A program made the translations under genes and the position numbers. Under the pieces are notes generated by a model. That model was given only the letters and a program-made list of their open reading frames with translations, did no database searches and was not told the origin of the DNA. A DNA stretch of 40,682 nucleotides. It comes from Lachnospiraceae bacterium (GTDB lineage Bacteria > Bacillota > Clostridia > Lachnospirales > Lachnospiraceae). The stretch is taken from contig JAETOL010000036.1 in assembly GCA_021771755.1 (NCBI GenBank), positions 1 through 40,682 of the forward strand, given 5' to 3'. The number at the start of each line of letters is the position of its first letter. Within the stretch, counting starts at the first letter, position 1. Below are positions 7,897 through 15,938 of this stretch, piece by piece.

Positions 7897-7929
7897 AAAG
7901 GCAGATATAAGAAGAAAAGAGGAATGGAA

Positions 7930-8637
7930 ATGTCATATAGCTTCAGCGGAAGAGTCCGCTACAGTGAAACAGGAGAAAACGGATTGCTTACCTTGCCGGG
8001 GATTTTAAATTATTTTCAGGACTGCAGTACATTTCATTCGGAATCCGTAGGGAATGGAATGAAGGTACTGAAAGAAAAAAATAAATTCTGGGTATTGTCT
8101 GCCTGGCAGGTGGTGGTAAACAGATATCCGGCATTGGGAGAAGAAGTGGTTACATCTACATGGCCTTATAGTTTCCGGGGATTTATGGGGCAGCGTAATT
8201 TCACCATGGATACAAAAGAGGGAGAAAGGCTGGCCTATGCCAATACCTTCTGGACTTTTATCGATGGAAAAAACGGTTTTCCCGGCAAGCTTCAGCCGGA
8301 GGACACAGAAGGCTATGAACTGGAAGAAAAACTGGATATGGAGTATGCTTCCCGCAAGATCGTGATACCGGACGGATTTTTGCCGGAAGAATCGTTTACG
8401 ATCCAGAAGCATCACCTGGATACCAATCATCATGTAAACAACTGCCAGTATATACAGATGGCAATGGACTATCTTCCGGCAGATTTCAAACTCCGCCAGA
8501 TGAGGGCGGAATATAAACAGCAGGCAAGACTTTCAGATGTGATCTGCCCGGAAATATCTGTGGACAGGGATAAGGTCGTAGTCAGTCTGAATGATATGCA
8601 GGGGGAGCCCTATGCGGTGGTGGAGTTTACAAATTAA
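7930..8637 (+). CDS. acyl-ACP thioesterase (FatA-like, hot-dog fold)
   Basis: This 235-residue protein resembles bacterial relatives of plant FatA/FatB, which release fatty acids from acyl carrier protein. It has two hot-dog repeats. The first has the WVLSAWQVVVNRYP and SFRGFMGQRNF segments. The second has HLDTNHHVNN, with the Asp164-Asn166-His168 active-site pattern of the family. AAGAGGA (7917-7923) lies 6 nt before the ATG at 7930, and the promoter overlaps the upstream in-frame ATGs, which fixes the start. Such enzymes recycle ACP or adjust membrane acyl chains. aroE-like follows 34 nt later with its own ribosome site, possibly on the same transcript. Confidence 0.85.
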   Translation: MSYSFSGRVRYSETGENGLLTLPGILNYFQDCSTFHSESVGNGMKVLKEKNKFWVLSAWQVVVNRYPALGEEVVTSTWPYSFRGFMGQRNFTMDTKEGERLAYANTFWTFIDGKNGFPGKLQPEDTEGYELEEKLDMEYASRKIVIPDGFLPEESFTIQKHHLDTNHHVNNCQYIQMAMDYLPADFKLRQMRAEYKQQARLSDVICPEISVDRDKVVVSLNDMQGEPYAVVEFTN

Positions 8638-8671
8638 AATACAAGAATAAAACAGTAGGAGGTATTATCAA

Positions 8672-9529
8672 ATGGGGAAATCTTATCAGAAACAATGGAC
8701 GGGTGTATTTGGGGATCCGGTAGATGATAATCCGACAGTGGTTATGGAGCAGGCTGCTTTTGATGCGGCAGGAATTCCTATGGAGTATCTTACTATACAG
8801 GTAAAAAAAGGGCAGCTTGAAGCTGCAATGCAGGGAATGCGCGCAATGAATTTTACAGGTATTAATATTACGATGCCTCATAAAGGAGAAGTTTTGAAAT
8901 ATTTAGACGAAATATCAGAAAGTGCTCGTACCATGGGAGCGGTTAATACTGTTTATTGGAAGAATGGAAAACTTGTTGGAGAGAATACAGACGGCAAAGG
9001 TTTTTTAAAAAGTTTACAGGATGAAAAAGTTCCAATAGAAGGAAAAAAAGCGGTAATTCTGGGTGCAGGAGGTGCGGCAAGAGCCATAGCTGTGGAATTA
9101 GCAGGCGCAGGCATTCAGACGATCGTGGTCATTAATGGAAATGAACAGCATGGGAAAACGCTTGTGGATATTATTAATGAAAAAACTGGTGCAGAGGGAG
9201 TTTTTGTACACTGGAAGGGAGAAGTTCATATTCCGGAAGATACAGATATTCTTGTGAATGCGACGCCGATAGGATTTGTGGATGACAAGAAACCGGCAAT
9301 TGTTTACGAGGATCTGAAAGAAGGAATGGTTGTTTGTGATGTGATACCAAATAAAGCATGGACAGGATTTCTTCTGGAGGCAAGAGACAGAGGTCTTAAG
9401 ACCTTTAATGGACTTCAAATGCTGATCAATCAGGGAGCAATTGCATATGAACTATGGACAGGTGAGAAGGCACCGGTTTCTGTAATGCGTGAAGCAATGG
9501 AAAGGGAGTATGGAGTAAAGCTCCCCTGA
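8672..9529 (+). CDS. AroE-family dehydrogenase lacking the shikimate-binding serines
   Basis: This is a two-domain protein of the shikimate/quinate dehydrogenase family, 285 residues. Catalytic Lys71 (NITMPHK), Asn92 (VNTV) and Asp107 (ENTDGKG) are all present, and GAGGAARA (131-138) is the nucleotide-binding turn. The segment that should hold two serines for the shikimate carboxylate (SHSKSP in Escherichia coli) reads DDNPTV here. The acid-binding hydroxyls are therefore missing and the substrate may not be shikimate. It may be a paralogue acting on another cyclic polyol or keto compound. GGAGGT precedes the ATG. It lies just upstream of a sugar regulator gene but has no LacI operator of its own. 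Ordinary aroE activity is possible but less likely. Confidence 0.8.
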   Translation: MGKSYQKQWTGVFGDPVDDNPTVVMEQAAFDAAGIPMEYLTIQVKKGQLEAAMQGMRAMNFTGINITMPHKGEVLKYLDEISESARTMGAVNTVYWKNGKLVGENTDGKGFLKSLQDEKVPIEGKKAVILGAGGAARAIAVELAGAGIQTIVVINGNEQHGKTLVDIINEKTGAEGVFVHWKGEVHIPEDTDILVNATPIGFVDDKKPAIVYEDLKEGMVVCDVIPNKAWTGFLLEARDRGLKTFNGLQMLINQGAIAYELWTGEKAPVSVMREAMEREYGVKLP

Positions 9530-9556
9530 ACAGAAAGTTTGGAAAATTTTTGAAGT

Positions 9557-9574
9557 GTTTATCGTTTTTCTGGA
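9557..9574. promoter_or_regulatory. LacI operator-like site upstream of the lacI-family gene
   Basis: GTTTATCGTTTTTCTGG shares the half-site CGTTTTTCTGG exactly with the operator inside the downstream catabolic promoter (10955-10965). It lies just upstream of the regulator's own promoter, so autoregulation is possible. The left half is degenerate. Confidence 0.4.
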
Positions 9575-9583
9575 GATTTGCTA

Positions 9584-9612
9584 TTGTACCACATTAAAGA
9601 ATTTCGTATAAT
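9584..9612 (+). promoter_or_regulatory. promoter of the LacI-family regulator gene
   Basis: TTGTAC (9584-9589) and TATAAT (9607-9612) have a 17-nt spacer. The leader to 9712 holds an 8-bp hairpin (CTCTCATA / TATGGGAG, near 9632-9651) and a 12-codon frame (9659-9697, MRKRELLGIQQI) behind a weak GGAGTG. I see nothing else in this gap. Confidence 0.7.
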
Positions 9613-9711
9613 CAAAATAAAAGTTAACGCTCTCATACAATTATGGGAGTGTAAAAAAATGCGAAAGAGGGAGCTGCTGGGGATACAGCAGATATAGAAA
9701 AAGGTGAAACC

Positions 9712-10794
9712 ATGAGCGGTATTAAAGATGTGGCAAAAAGAGCAGGAGTTTCGATTTCCACGGTTTCCAATGTATTAAACAAATCAAAATATGTTAGTCC
9801 GGAACTGGTAAAAAGGGTAGAACAGGCAGTAAAAGAGCTGTCTTATGAAGCGAATCCCATTGCTCGAAGTATGAAAAATAATAAAACAGGGACAATTGGC
9901 GTGATCACAGAGGATATGTGCGGTGTTTTTTATCCTTATGTTGTGAGAGGAATTAATTCAGTGGCTGTGGAAAAGGGGTACCAGATTGTGGTATGTGATG
10001 CACAGGGAACATATGGAGATTGTCACGCCATCAAAAGAGAAAAAGAATTGTTCAGTCGTCTGATTGCAAACAGGGTAGATGGTATTATTTTTGCATCAAC
10101 AGTATCCATTGAAAACAAAGAAAAATATATTTGCCAAATAAAAAAACTGGCGAATAAATATAAAAAAATTCCATTGGTAAGTATAGAGAGAGATTTTACC
10201 GATGTGGGCATTGATTCCGTTTATTTTGACGGCTATACAAATGCAAGGACAGCAGTACGTCATCTTATAGACTGCGGATGTAAAAAGATCTGTCACATTG
10301 CAGGAACAAAAGAAATGGAAATTGTCAGGGAACGAGTGAAAGGATACAAAAGTTGTATGAAGGAAAATCATCTGTTTCTTGATGAAGAGAAGATGATTGT
10401 TCATGGAGATTATAGTCACCAGAGCGGATATACAGCCATGAAACAGCTTATGATGCAGGTGCCGGATCTGGATGGTATTTTTTGCGGTAATGATCAGATG
10501 GCCATTGGTGTGCTGAAGTTTCTGAAAGAAAATGGAAAACGTGTTCCGGAAGATGTGAAAGTTATCGGATATGACGATGTTTTTATTGCCAGTGTAGTGG
10601 AACCTGCTTTATCGTCTATTCATGTAAGAAAACGTCATGCAGGCATAGAATCAGCCAGAATGTTGTTTCGGAGAATTGAAAATCCTGATGAAGAAAATAT
10701 AAAACCAATAGGCATAAAAATGGATGCGAAGCTTGTTGTACGTCAGTCTACAGTGAGCAGCGCATCAGAAGACTGGAATTTGGTAGACTGGTAA
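9712..10794 (+). CDS. LacI-family regulator of the sugar cluster
   Basis: The 360-residue protein has the LacI helix-turn-helix at the N-terminus (IKDVAKRAGVSISTVSNVLN, residues 4-23), the hinge region to about 60, and a periplasmic-binding-type sugar sensor domain (about 65-345, with GIFCGNDQMAIGVLKFL). The helix-turn-helix and sensor are intact. It lies upstream of, and is codirectional with, a transporter and catabolic cluster whose promoter contains AAAAACGTTTTT palindromes, the usual LacI-type CG-centred operator. It is therefore the likely repressor of the cluster, relieved by the transported sugar or a phosphorylated product. It ends in its own strong terminator, so it is a separate unit. 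AAGGTG precedes the ATG. Confidence 0.92.
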   Translation: MSGIKDVAKRAGVSISTVSNVLNKSKYVSPELVKRVEQAVKELSYEANPIARSMKNNKTGTIGVITEDMCGVFYPYVVRGINSVAVEKGYQIVVCDAQGTYGDCHAIKREKELFSRLIANRVDGIIFASTVSIENKEKYICQIKKLANKYKKIPLVSIERDFTDVGIDSVYFDGYTNARTAVRHLIDCGCKKICHIAGTKEMEIVRERVKGYKSCMKENHLFLDEEKMIVHGDYSHQSGYTAMKQLMMQVPDLDGIFCGNDQMAIGVLKFLKENGKRVPEDVKVIGYDDVFIASVVEPALSSIHVRKRHAGIESARMLFRRIENPDEENIKPIGIKMDAKLVVRQSTVSSASEDWNLVDW

Positions 10795-10822
10795 AAGAGG
10801 GGCAGATGCCCCTCTTTTTTTT
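10795..10822 (+). terminator. terminator of the LacI-family gene
   Basis: AGAGGGGCA and TGCCCCTCT form a perfect stem around a 2-nt spacer, followed by eight T. Confidence 0.92.
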
Positions 10823-10895
10823 CTTATCAGGAAAGCGTTACTTAGAAAAAAGTAAACAGTATATGAAAATTGTGCAGGTTAAACAAAAACACATC

Positions 10896-10909
10896 AGAAA
10901 AACGTTTGA
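10896..10909. promoter_or_regulatory. LacI-type operator O1
   Basis: AGAAAAACGTTTGA is a CG-centred near-palindrome, 36 nt upstream of the -35 box of the catabolic promoter. Confidence 0.5.
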
Positions 10910-10917
10910 ATATGCAC

Positions 10918-10932
10918 AAAAAACGATTTTTT
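10918..10932. promoter_or_regulatory. LacI-type operator O2 (degenerate)
   Basis: AAAAAACGATTTTTT is CG-centred with one mismatch to a perfect palindrome. It lies just upstream of the -35 box. Confidence 0.4.
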
Positions 10933-10944
10933 AAGAAAATATAA

Positions 10945-10973
10945 TTGACAAAAACGTTTTTCTGGATTATGAT
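10945..10973 (+). promoter_or_regulatory. main promoter of the sugar cluster, with operator O3 inside the spacer
   Basis: TTGACA (10945-10950) and TATGAT (10968-10973) have a 17-nt spacer. The perfect palindrome AAAAACGTTTTT (10950-10961) fills the spacer, so a bound LacI protein would block RNA polymerase directly. This is the clearest regulatory site in the window. The leader to the first cupin gene is about 128 nt. Confidence 0.8.
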
Positions 10974-10997
10974 GTAATCACCTTGAACAACAAAATT

Positions 10998-11025
10998 TTG
11001 AAATCTTAAATCCATATAGTATAAA
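10998..11025 (+). promoter_or_regulatory. possible second promoter of the sugar cluster
   Basis: TTGAAA (10998-11003) and TATAAA (11020-11025) have a 16-nt spacer. An 11-bp inverted repeat, TAAATCCATAT (11007-11017) with ATATGGATTTA (11040-11050), overlaps it and may instead be an RNA hairpin in the leader of the main transcript. Confidence 0.35.
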
Positions 11026-11064
11026 TGCACAAAAAAGAAATATGGATTTATTTTTTTAAAGCAC

Positions 11065-11080
11065 AGAAAAACGTTTTACT
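11065..11080. promoter_or_regulatory. LacI-type operator O4 in the leader
   Basis: AGAAAAACGTTTTACT is CG-centred and lies about 90 nt downstream of the main start point and 28 nt before the first cupin gene. It could act as a roadblock or as a second site for looping with O1-O3. Confidence 0.55.
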
Positions 11081-11107
11081 AGAAAACGGAGAAAGAGAGG
11101 GAGACAG

Positions 11108-12322
11108 ATGGAAGAGAAAAAGAGACTCTCGGAACAGGCGATGGAACAGGGCAGTGGAATTCTGAGGCTGGCACCCACATGGGTTCCGCGTTCTTTCTGC
11201 AGACCGGGCAAACGTATTAAACTTCATCCCGATGATTATTTTATCCTTGGACAGAGAGGCGGAATTGACGAAAGATGGTTTTCCTCAACGACGTGGGCTG
11301 AAAACGGACCGGGAACTCCGGAAGACGAGGGACTGAGTTACGTAATTGTAGATGAAGAAGGAAAAGAAAAAGTTCTTCTGAGAGATGTAGTTGAACTTCT
11401 TGGATCAGAAGTGATCGGAGAAACTCTCTGGAATAAATACCATCGCTGGGCAATGTTTTCTAAATTTTTTGATAATGCAGGTCCTCTTCCTCATCATATT
11501 CATCACAGGACAGAACATGCAGCCCGGGTAGGAGCATCCGGAAAACCGGAAATGTATTTCTTCCCATCTCAGATGAATAATCATGGCGGAGAATTTCCAT
11601 TTACATTTTTTGGGTTTAATCCGGAAACGACAAAGGAAGAGGTATTAGAAGCACTGAAAAAATTCACCAAAGGTGATAATCAGATTCTTTCCCTGGCAAT
11701 GGCATATAAGCTGGATCTTGACACTGGATGGGATGTCCCGCCAGGAGTGATGCATGCACCAGGAAGTCTCTGTACATATGAACCTCAGTTTGCTTCCGAT
11801 GTCTATGCAATGTATCAGTCAGTTTTAATGAACGGACAGATCGTAGGGGAAGATCTTCTCTGGAAAAATACTCCGGAAGAAGAACTTGGAAATTATGAGT
11901 ATCTTTTAGATGTGATCGACTGGGAGCGCAATGTAGATCCTGATTTCCATAAAAATCGCTTTATGAAGCCAATTCCGGTAAGACCGTTGGAAGATATGAT
12001 GGCAGACGGTTATATTGAGGAATGGATCTGTTATAAATGTGAAACTGTTTCAGCAAAGCGTCTTACGATTCTTCCGGGACGCAGCGTGACCATTAAAGAC
12101 AATGCACCATATGGCCTGATCTGTCTGGAAGGACATGGAAGTTTTGGAAAATGGCAGATCGAATCACCGGCACTGATCCATTATGGTCAGCTGACACATG
12201 ATGAATATTTTGTTACTGAAAAAGCAGCAAAAGAGGGTGTGGTAATCACCAACCCGTCTCTTACTGACCCGATCGTGATCCTGAAACATTTTTCAGAGAA
12301 TCCTGATCTGGTGATCAAATAA
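11108..12322 (+). CDS. cupin-type sugar isomerase, paralogue 1
   Basis: The 404-residue protein resembles class I mannose-6-phosphate isomerase and related cupin sugar isomerases. The metal-site pattern is present: HHIHH (129-133), GKPE with Glu148, and PPGVMHAP with His216, followed by EPQ. A C-terminal second beta-barrel runs from about 310 to 395. Family enzymes interconvert an aldose and a ketose in the cytoplasm. The partner genes (L-xylulokinase-like, L-ribulose-5-P epimerases) suggest it makes a ketopentose such as L-xylulose from an imported aldose, but this is inference. A second copy of the same family lies at 17532. GGAGAAAGAGAGGGAG precedes the ATG. It is the first gene after the LacI-controlled promoter. 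Confidence 0.75.
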   Translation: MEEKKRLSEQAMEQGSGILRLAPTWVPRSFCRPGKRIKLHPDDYFILGQRGGIDERWFSSTTWAENGPGTPEDEGLSYVIVDEEGKEKVLLRDVVELLGSEVIGETLWNKYHRWAMFSKFFDNAGPLPHHIHHRTEHAARVGASGKPEMYFFPSQMNNHGGEFPFTFFGFNPETTKEEVLEALKKFTKGDNQILSLAMAYKLDLDTGWDVPPGVMHAPGSLCTYEPQFASDVYAMYQSVLMNGQIVGEDLLWKNTPEEELGNYEYLLDVIDWERNVDPDFHKNRFMKPIPVRPLEDMMADGYIEEWICYKCETVSAKRLTILPGRSVTIKDNAPYGLICLEGHGSFGKWQIESPALIHYGQLTHDEYFVTEKAAKEGVVITNPSLTDPIVILKHFSENPDLVIK

Positions 12323-12346
12323 AAGAATTTAAAGGAGGAGAAAAAC

Positions 12347-13855
12347 TTGGCAGGTAAATATGTACTGGAAGCCACAGGAATCGCAAAATCTTTCTCCGGA
12401 GTAACCGTCCTGGATGGGGCAGAGCTTTGTATTGAACCAGGTGAGCTTCATGCTCTTATGGGAGAGAACGGAGCAGGAAAATCTACCCTTATGAAGATCA
12501 TTATGGGAATTTACACAAAAGATGCAGGAAAAGTAGTACTGGATGGAAAAGAAGTTGAATTCAAATCCGCCAGAGACGCTCTTGATGCAGGAATTTCCAT
12601 GATCCATCAGGAATTGAGTCCAATCCCGGAAATGACTGTTGCTGAGAATGTATTTCTCGGCAGAGAACAGAAAAAGTTTAAAGGCTTACCGTTTGTAGAC
12701 AAGAAGGAACTGAATAGAAAAACCCAGGAACTTCTAAAGGAATATGATCTGGATCAGTTTATCAGTCCAACTATGAAAATGAAGGATCTGAATATTGCAC
12801 AGATTCAGATGATGGAAATTATCAAAGCTGTTTCCTACAATTCCAAAGTAATTATTATGGATGAGCCGACTTCCTCTCTTTCGGAGAAAGAAACGGAAAC
12901 CTTGTTCCGGATTATCGACAGCCTTCGCAAAAAGAACGTAGGAATTATCTATATTTCTCATCGAATGGAAGAAGTTTTCCAGCTGGCAGATCGTGTCTCT
13001 GTTCTTCGTGACGGACAGTTTATCGGTTGTGTAAAAGTCGCTGAGGCATCCAGGGAACAGCTGATCAACATGATGGTAGGTCGTGAACTGGAAGGAGGAT
13101 ATCCTCATAATACAGCTAAAAAAGGTGACGTTGTACTGGAACTGAAGGATTTTACCAGAAAAGGTGTTTTTGAAAATGTAAATCTCAAGGTTCATGCAGG
13201 AGAGATTCTTGGTATGGCTGGTCTGGTAGGTGCAGGACGAAGTGAGGTTATGAAAGCTCTGGTTGGATACGATCCTCTGGATTCCGGAGAAATATATCTG
13301 GAAGGACAGAAGATTACTATTAAACATCCTAATGATGCGGTCAAACATCATATTGTAATGGCATCTGAGGACAGAAAAGAATTAGGACTTGTTCTTTGCC
13401 GAAGCATCAAAGAGAACGTATCTCTCCAGAATTTTGACAAGCTTTCTAAAGGCTCCTTTATTCAGAAGCTAAAAGAGAGAAAGATGGCTGGTGAATATAC
13501 AGAAAAGATGGCTACCAAAATGAACGGGATCGATGATCTGGTATCCAGTCTTTCTGGAGGAAATCAGCAAAAAGTAGTTCTTGCAAAGTGTCTGTTGTCA
13601 GAGCCAAAGGTACTGATCATGGATGAGCCTACCAGAGGTATTGATGTAGGTGCAAAAGCTGCGATCTATAACATTATGGTGGGACTGGCAAACCAGGGAA
13701 TTGCAATCATTATGATCTCCTCAGAAATGCCGGAGCTGATCGGAATGAGTGACAGGATCATAGTCATGTCAGGCGGTCAGGTCAAAGGTGAGCTTGAAGG
13801 AGCAGAAGCGCAGTCTCAGCAGACGATCATGAATTTAGCATTTGGAGGAGAATAA
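12347..13855 (+). CDS. sugar ABC transporter ATPase (RbsA/XylG type)
   Basis: This is a tandem two-domain ATPase of 502 residues, the usual size for ribose/xylose-type carbohydrate importers. Domain 1 has Walker A GENGAGKST (39-47) and Walker B IIMDEPTSS (about 169-177). Domain 2 has a degenerate P-loop GLVGAGRSE, the signature LSGGNQQ (about 402-408) and Walker B LIMDEPTRG (about 422-430), as is normal for this subfamily. The start is TTG at 12347, placed 6 nt behind AAAGGAGGAG; no ATG is nearby. It energises uptake through the permease encoded one base downstream. Confidence 0.94.
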   Translation: MAGKYVLEATGIAKSFSGVTVLDGAELCIEPGELHALMGENGAGKSTLMKIIMGIYTKDAGKVVLDGKEVEFKSARDALDAGISMIHQELSPIPEMTVAENVFLGREQKKFKGLPFVDKKELNRKTQELLKEYDLDQFISPTMKMKDLNIAQIQMMEIIKAVSYNSKVIIMDEPTSSLSEKETETLFRIIDSLRKKNVGIIYISHRMEEVFQLADRVSVLRDGQFIGCVKVAEASREQLINMMVGRELEGGYPHNTAKKGDVVLELKDFTRKGVFENVNLKVHAGEILGMAGLVGAGRSEVMKALVGYDPLDSGEIYLEGQKITIKHPNDAVKHHIVMASEDRKELGLVLCRSIKENVSLQNFDKLSKGSFIQKLKERKMAGEYTEKMATKMNGIDDLVSSLSGGNQQKVVLAKCLLSEPKVLIMDEPTRGIDVGAKAAIYNIMVGLANQGIAIIMISSEMPELIGMSDRIIVMSGGQVKGELEGAEAQSQQTIMNLAFGGE

Positions 13856-13856
13856 G

Positions 13857-14804
13857 ATGACACAGAAAAAAGATATGGGCAAGATCCTGAGACAGTTCGG
13901 TCTTGTGATAGTTGCTCTCATCATCATTGTTTTTATGAGCTTTACATCTGATGTGTTTCTGACAAGCCAGAACATCATCAATATTTTAAGACAGATTTCT
14001 ATTAATGGTATTCTTGCAGTTGGTATGACCTTTGTTATCCTGACAGGCGGTATTGACCTTTCTGTTGGTTCAGTAGTTGCTATTACAGGCGTTATTGTAG
14101 GATCTCTTTTAAAGGATGGAACAAACTGGTTTATCGCAAGCCTTGCAGCTCTTGCCATCTCTATGGTGTGTGGTGCGATCAATGGATGGCTGATCGCCTA
14201 TGTAGGGTTCCAGCCGTTTATCGCAACTCTGTCAACGATGACCATTGGACGTGGATTTGCACAGGTATATTCGAACGGAAAACCATATATCATTTCTGAT
14301 CCAAGCTTTAAAGTGATTGGACAGGGATATTTCCTTGGAATACCAGTTCCCATTATCCTGCTCGTTATTTTCTGTGTTCTTGGTCTGGTGGTTTTGTCCA
14401 TGACTACATTTGGACGTTATGTATTTGCTATCGGTGGAAATAAGAGTGCAGCAAAACTTTCAGGTGTAAGAACTCAGAGAGTACAGCTTATGGTTTATGT
14501 TTTGTCATCTATCTGTGCATGGATGGTAGGTCTGATCCTGGCGGCACGTATCAGTTCCGGACAGCCTACAGCAGGTGAATCTTATGAGATGGATGCGATT
14601 GCTGCAACTGCTATCGGCGGAACAAGTATGAATGGAGGTATTGGTTCTCTGACTGGTACAATCTGCGGTTTCGTAATTCTGGGACTTCTGCAGAACTCCA
14701 TGAACCTTATGAATATCAACTCTTTCTGGCAGCAGATCGTAAAAGGACTTCTGATCATTATTGCAGTATTCCTTGATATGAGAACAAAAGGAAAGAAAAA
14801 TTAA
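13857..14804 (+). CDS. sugar ABC transporter permease (RbsC type)
   Basis: This is a membrane protein of 315 residues with about eight to ten hydrophobic helices. It carries the ribose-family segments ILTGGIDLSVGS (near 65) and ESYEMDAIAATAIGGTSMNGGIGSL (near 245), the loop that contacts the ATPase. The start chosen is ATG 13857, 6 nt behind GGAGGAG; a TTG at 13842 lies upstream of that ribosome site. The gap to the ATPase stop is one base, indicating translational coupling. A 9-bp hairpin (14821-14843) follows before the binding-protein gene and may stabilise the upstream message. Confidence 0.94.
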   Translation: MTQKKDMGKILRQFGLVIVALIIIVFMSFTSDVFLTSQNIINILRQISINGILAVGMTFVILTGGIDLSVGSVVAITGVIVGSLLKDGTNWFIASLAALAISMVCGAINGWLIAYVGFQPFIATLSTMTIGRGFAQVYSNGKPYIISDPSFKVIGQGYFLGIPVPIILLVIFCVLGLVVLSMTTFGRYVFAIGGNKSAAKLSGVRTQRVQLMVYVLSSICAWMVGLILAARISSGQPTAGESYEMDAIAATAIGGTSMNGGIGSLTGTICGFVILGLLQNSMNLMNINSFWQQIVKGLLIIIAVFLDMRTKGKKN

Positions 14805-14820
14805 ACAAATAATAAAGAAC

Positions 14821-14843
14821 TTTAATATCACGGAGATATTAAA
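14821..14843 (+). other. intercistronic hairpin
   Basis: TTTAATATC (14821-14829) and GATATTAAA (14835-14843) pair perfectly around 5 nt. No T run follows, so it is more likely an mRNA-stability element than a terminator. Confidence 0.4.
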
Positions 14844-14876
14844 AATATAAAATTTAATTTTAAGGAGGAACAAAAA

Positions 14877-15905
14877 ATGAAGAAACAGATTATCGGCGGG
14901 TTATTAGCAGTATCTATGGTGGCATCTATGGGAGCAGTGAATGTTGCGGCAGAGGGAAAAGACAATGCAGATATTAAAATTGGCTTTTCTTCCAAAGACA
15001 ACAGTGATGTTTTCGTTGCAAATATTGCTGATGCAGCAGAAGCTAGAGCAAAAGAACTGGGCGTAGAACTTCTGATGTATGATGCAGGCGGAGACGTAAA
15101 CAAACAGATCAGTGACTGTGAAACTCTCCTTGCAGCTGGCGTGGATGCGCTTGTAGTTATTCCTCAGAGTGTAGAAGGAAGTGCTCCTGTTGTAAGTATG
15201 GCAAATGATGCAGGCGTTCCGATCATTATTGATAATGGTGACATTGCTGATACAAATTATACAGCATTTGTAGGCTGTACAGATCAGGAATCCGGTGAGC
15301 TGCTGGGTAAATGGTTTGTTGAAGAGTCTGGTCTGAAAGAAGGAGACAAGGTTGCTATCATCGAAGGACCAATGGGACAGTCCGGACAGGTTGGACGTAT
15401 GGCAGGATTTGAGGCTGTAGGAATGCTGGATTACTTTGATGTTGTTGCAACTCAGACTGCAAACTGGAAACGTGATGAAGCAATGGCACTTGCAGAAGAC
15501 TGGATCACAACCTATGGCGAAGATCTGAAAGCCATCATCTGCGAGAACGATGATATGGGTATGGGTGCTCTTTCAGCAGCACAGGCAGCAGGAAGAGACG
15601 ACATCATCATCGGTGGTGTAGATGGAATCGAAGATGCAGTACAGGCTGTTAAAGACGGTGTATATGGTGTAAGTGTTCTTCAGGACTCTGCAGGACAGGG
15701 AGCTACAGGTGTTGATGTTGCACTGGCAGTAGCAAAAGGTGAGGAATTTGAAAAAGATACAAGAATTCCATTCCGTCCGATCACAAAAGATAATGTTGAT
15801 GCTTACCTTGAGGGCGGCGTAGAAGCTATCTCCGGTGATGAGGCAGCAGAAGAGAAAACTGAAGAAGCAGCAGAGGAGACAGCAGAAGAGGAAGCTGCAG
15901 AATAA
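14877..15905 (+). CDS. sugar-binding protein of the ABC transporter, without a lipobox
   Basis: The 342-residue type I periplasmic-binding-fold protein (RbsB-like) should capture the sugar outside the cell and deliver it to the permease. Residues 1-25 are a signal peptide (MKKQIIGGLLAVSMVASMGAVNVAA) with AxA-type cleavage, but there is no lipobox cysteine, which Gram-positive binding proteins normally use for membrane anchoring. The last 25 residues are a low-complexity tail of Glu and Ala with a few Lys and Thr. The binding fold is clear from GFSSKDNSDVF, IIDNGDIADT, ICENDDMGMGAL and IIGGVDGI. TAAGGAGGAACA precedes the ATG. How it stays at the cell surface is unknown; the acidic tail may be involved. 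Confidence 0.92.
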   Translation: MKKQIIGGLLAVSMVASMGAVNVAAEGKDNADIKIGFSSKDNSDVFVANIADAAEARAKELGVELLMYDAGGDVNKQISDCETLLAAGVDALVVIPQSVEGSAPVVSMANDAGVPIIIDNGDIADTNYTAFVGCTDQESGELLGKWFVEESGLKEGDKVAIIEGPMGQSGQVGRMAGFEAVGMLDYFDVVATQTANWKRDEAMALAEDWITTYGEDLKAIICENDDMGMGALSAAQAAGRDDIIIGGVDGIEDAVQAVKDGVYGVSVLQDSAGQGATGVDVALAVAKGEEFEKDTRIPFRPITKDNVDAYLEGGVEAISGDEAAEEKTEEAAEETAEEEAAE

Positions 15906-15938
15906 CTGACTGAAAATTGAGACTGGAATAACAGGAGC

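Noticed and set aside
7882-7929. Upstream start for the thioesterase gene (MKSYNKGRYKKKRG...)
   Set aside because: The ATG lies inside the promoter (-10 box at 7891-7896), so it would not be in the transcript. ATG 7930 has the ribosome site.
9632-9651. Terminator after the AroE-like gene
   Set aside because: The 8-bp hairpin is followed by A rather than T and lies downstream of the lacI-family promoter, so it is in that gene's leader.
10831-10845. CcpA cre site (GAAAGCGTTAC)
   Set aside because: Only the central part matches the consensus and it lies over 100 nt upstream of the catabolic promoter; not strong enough to list.
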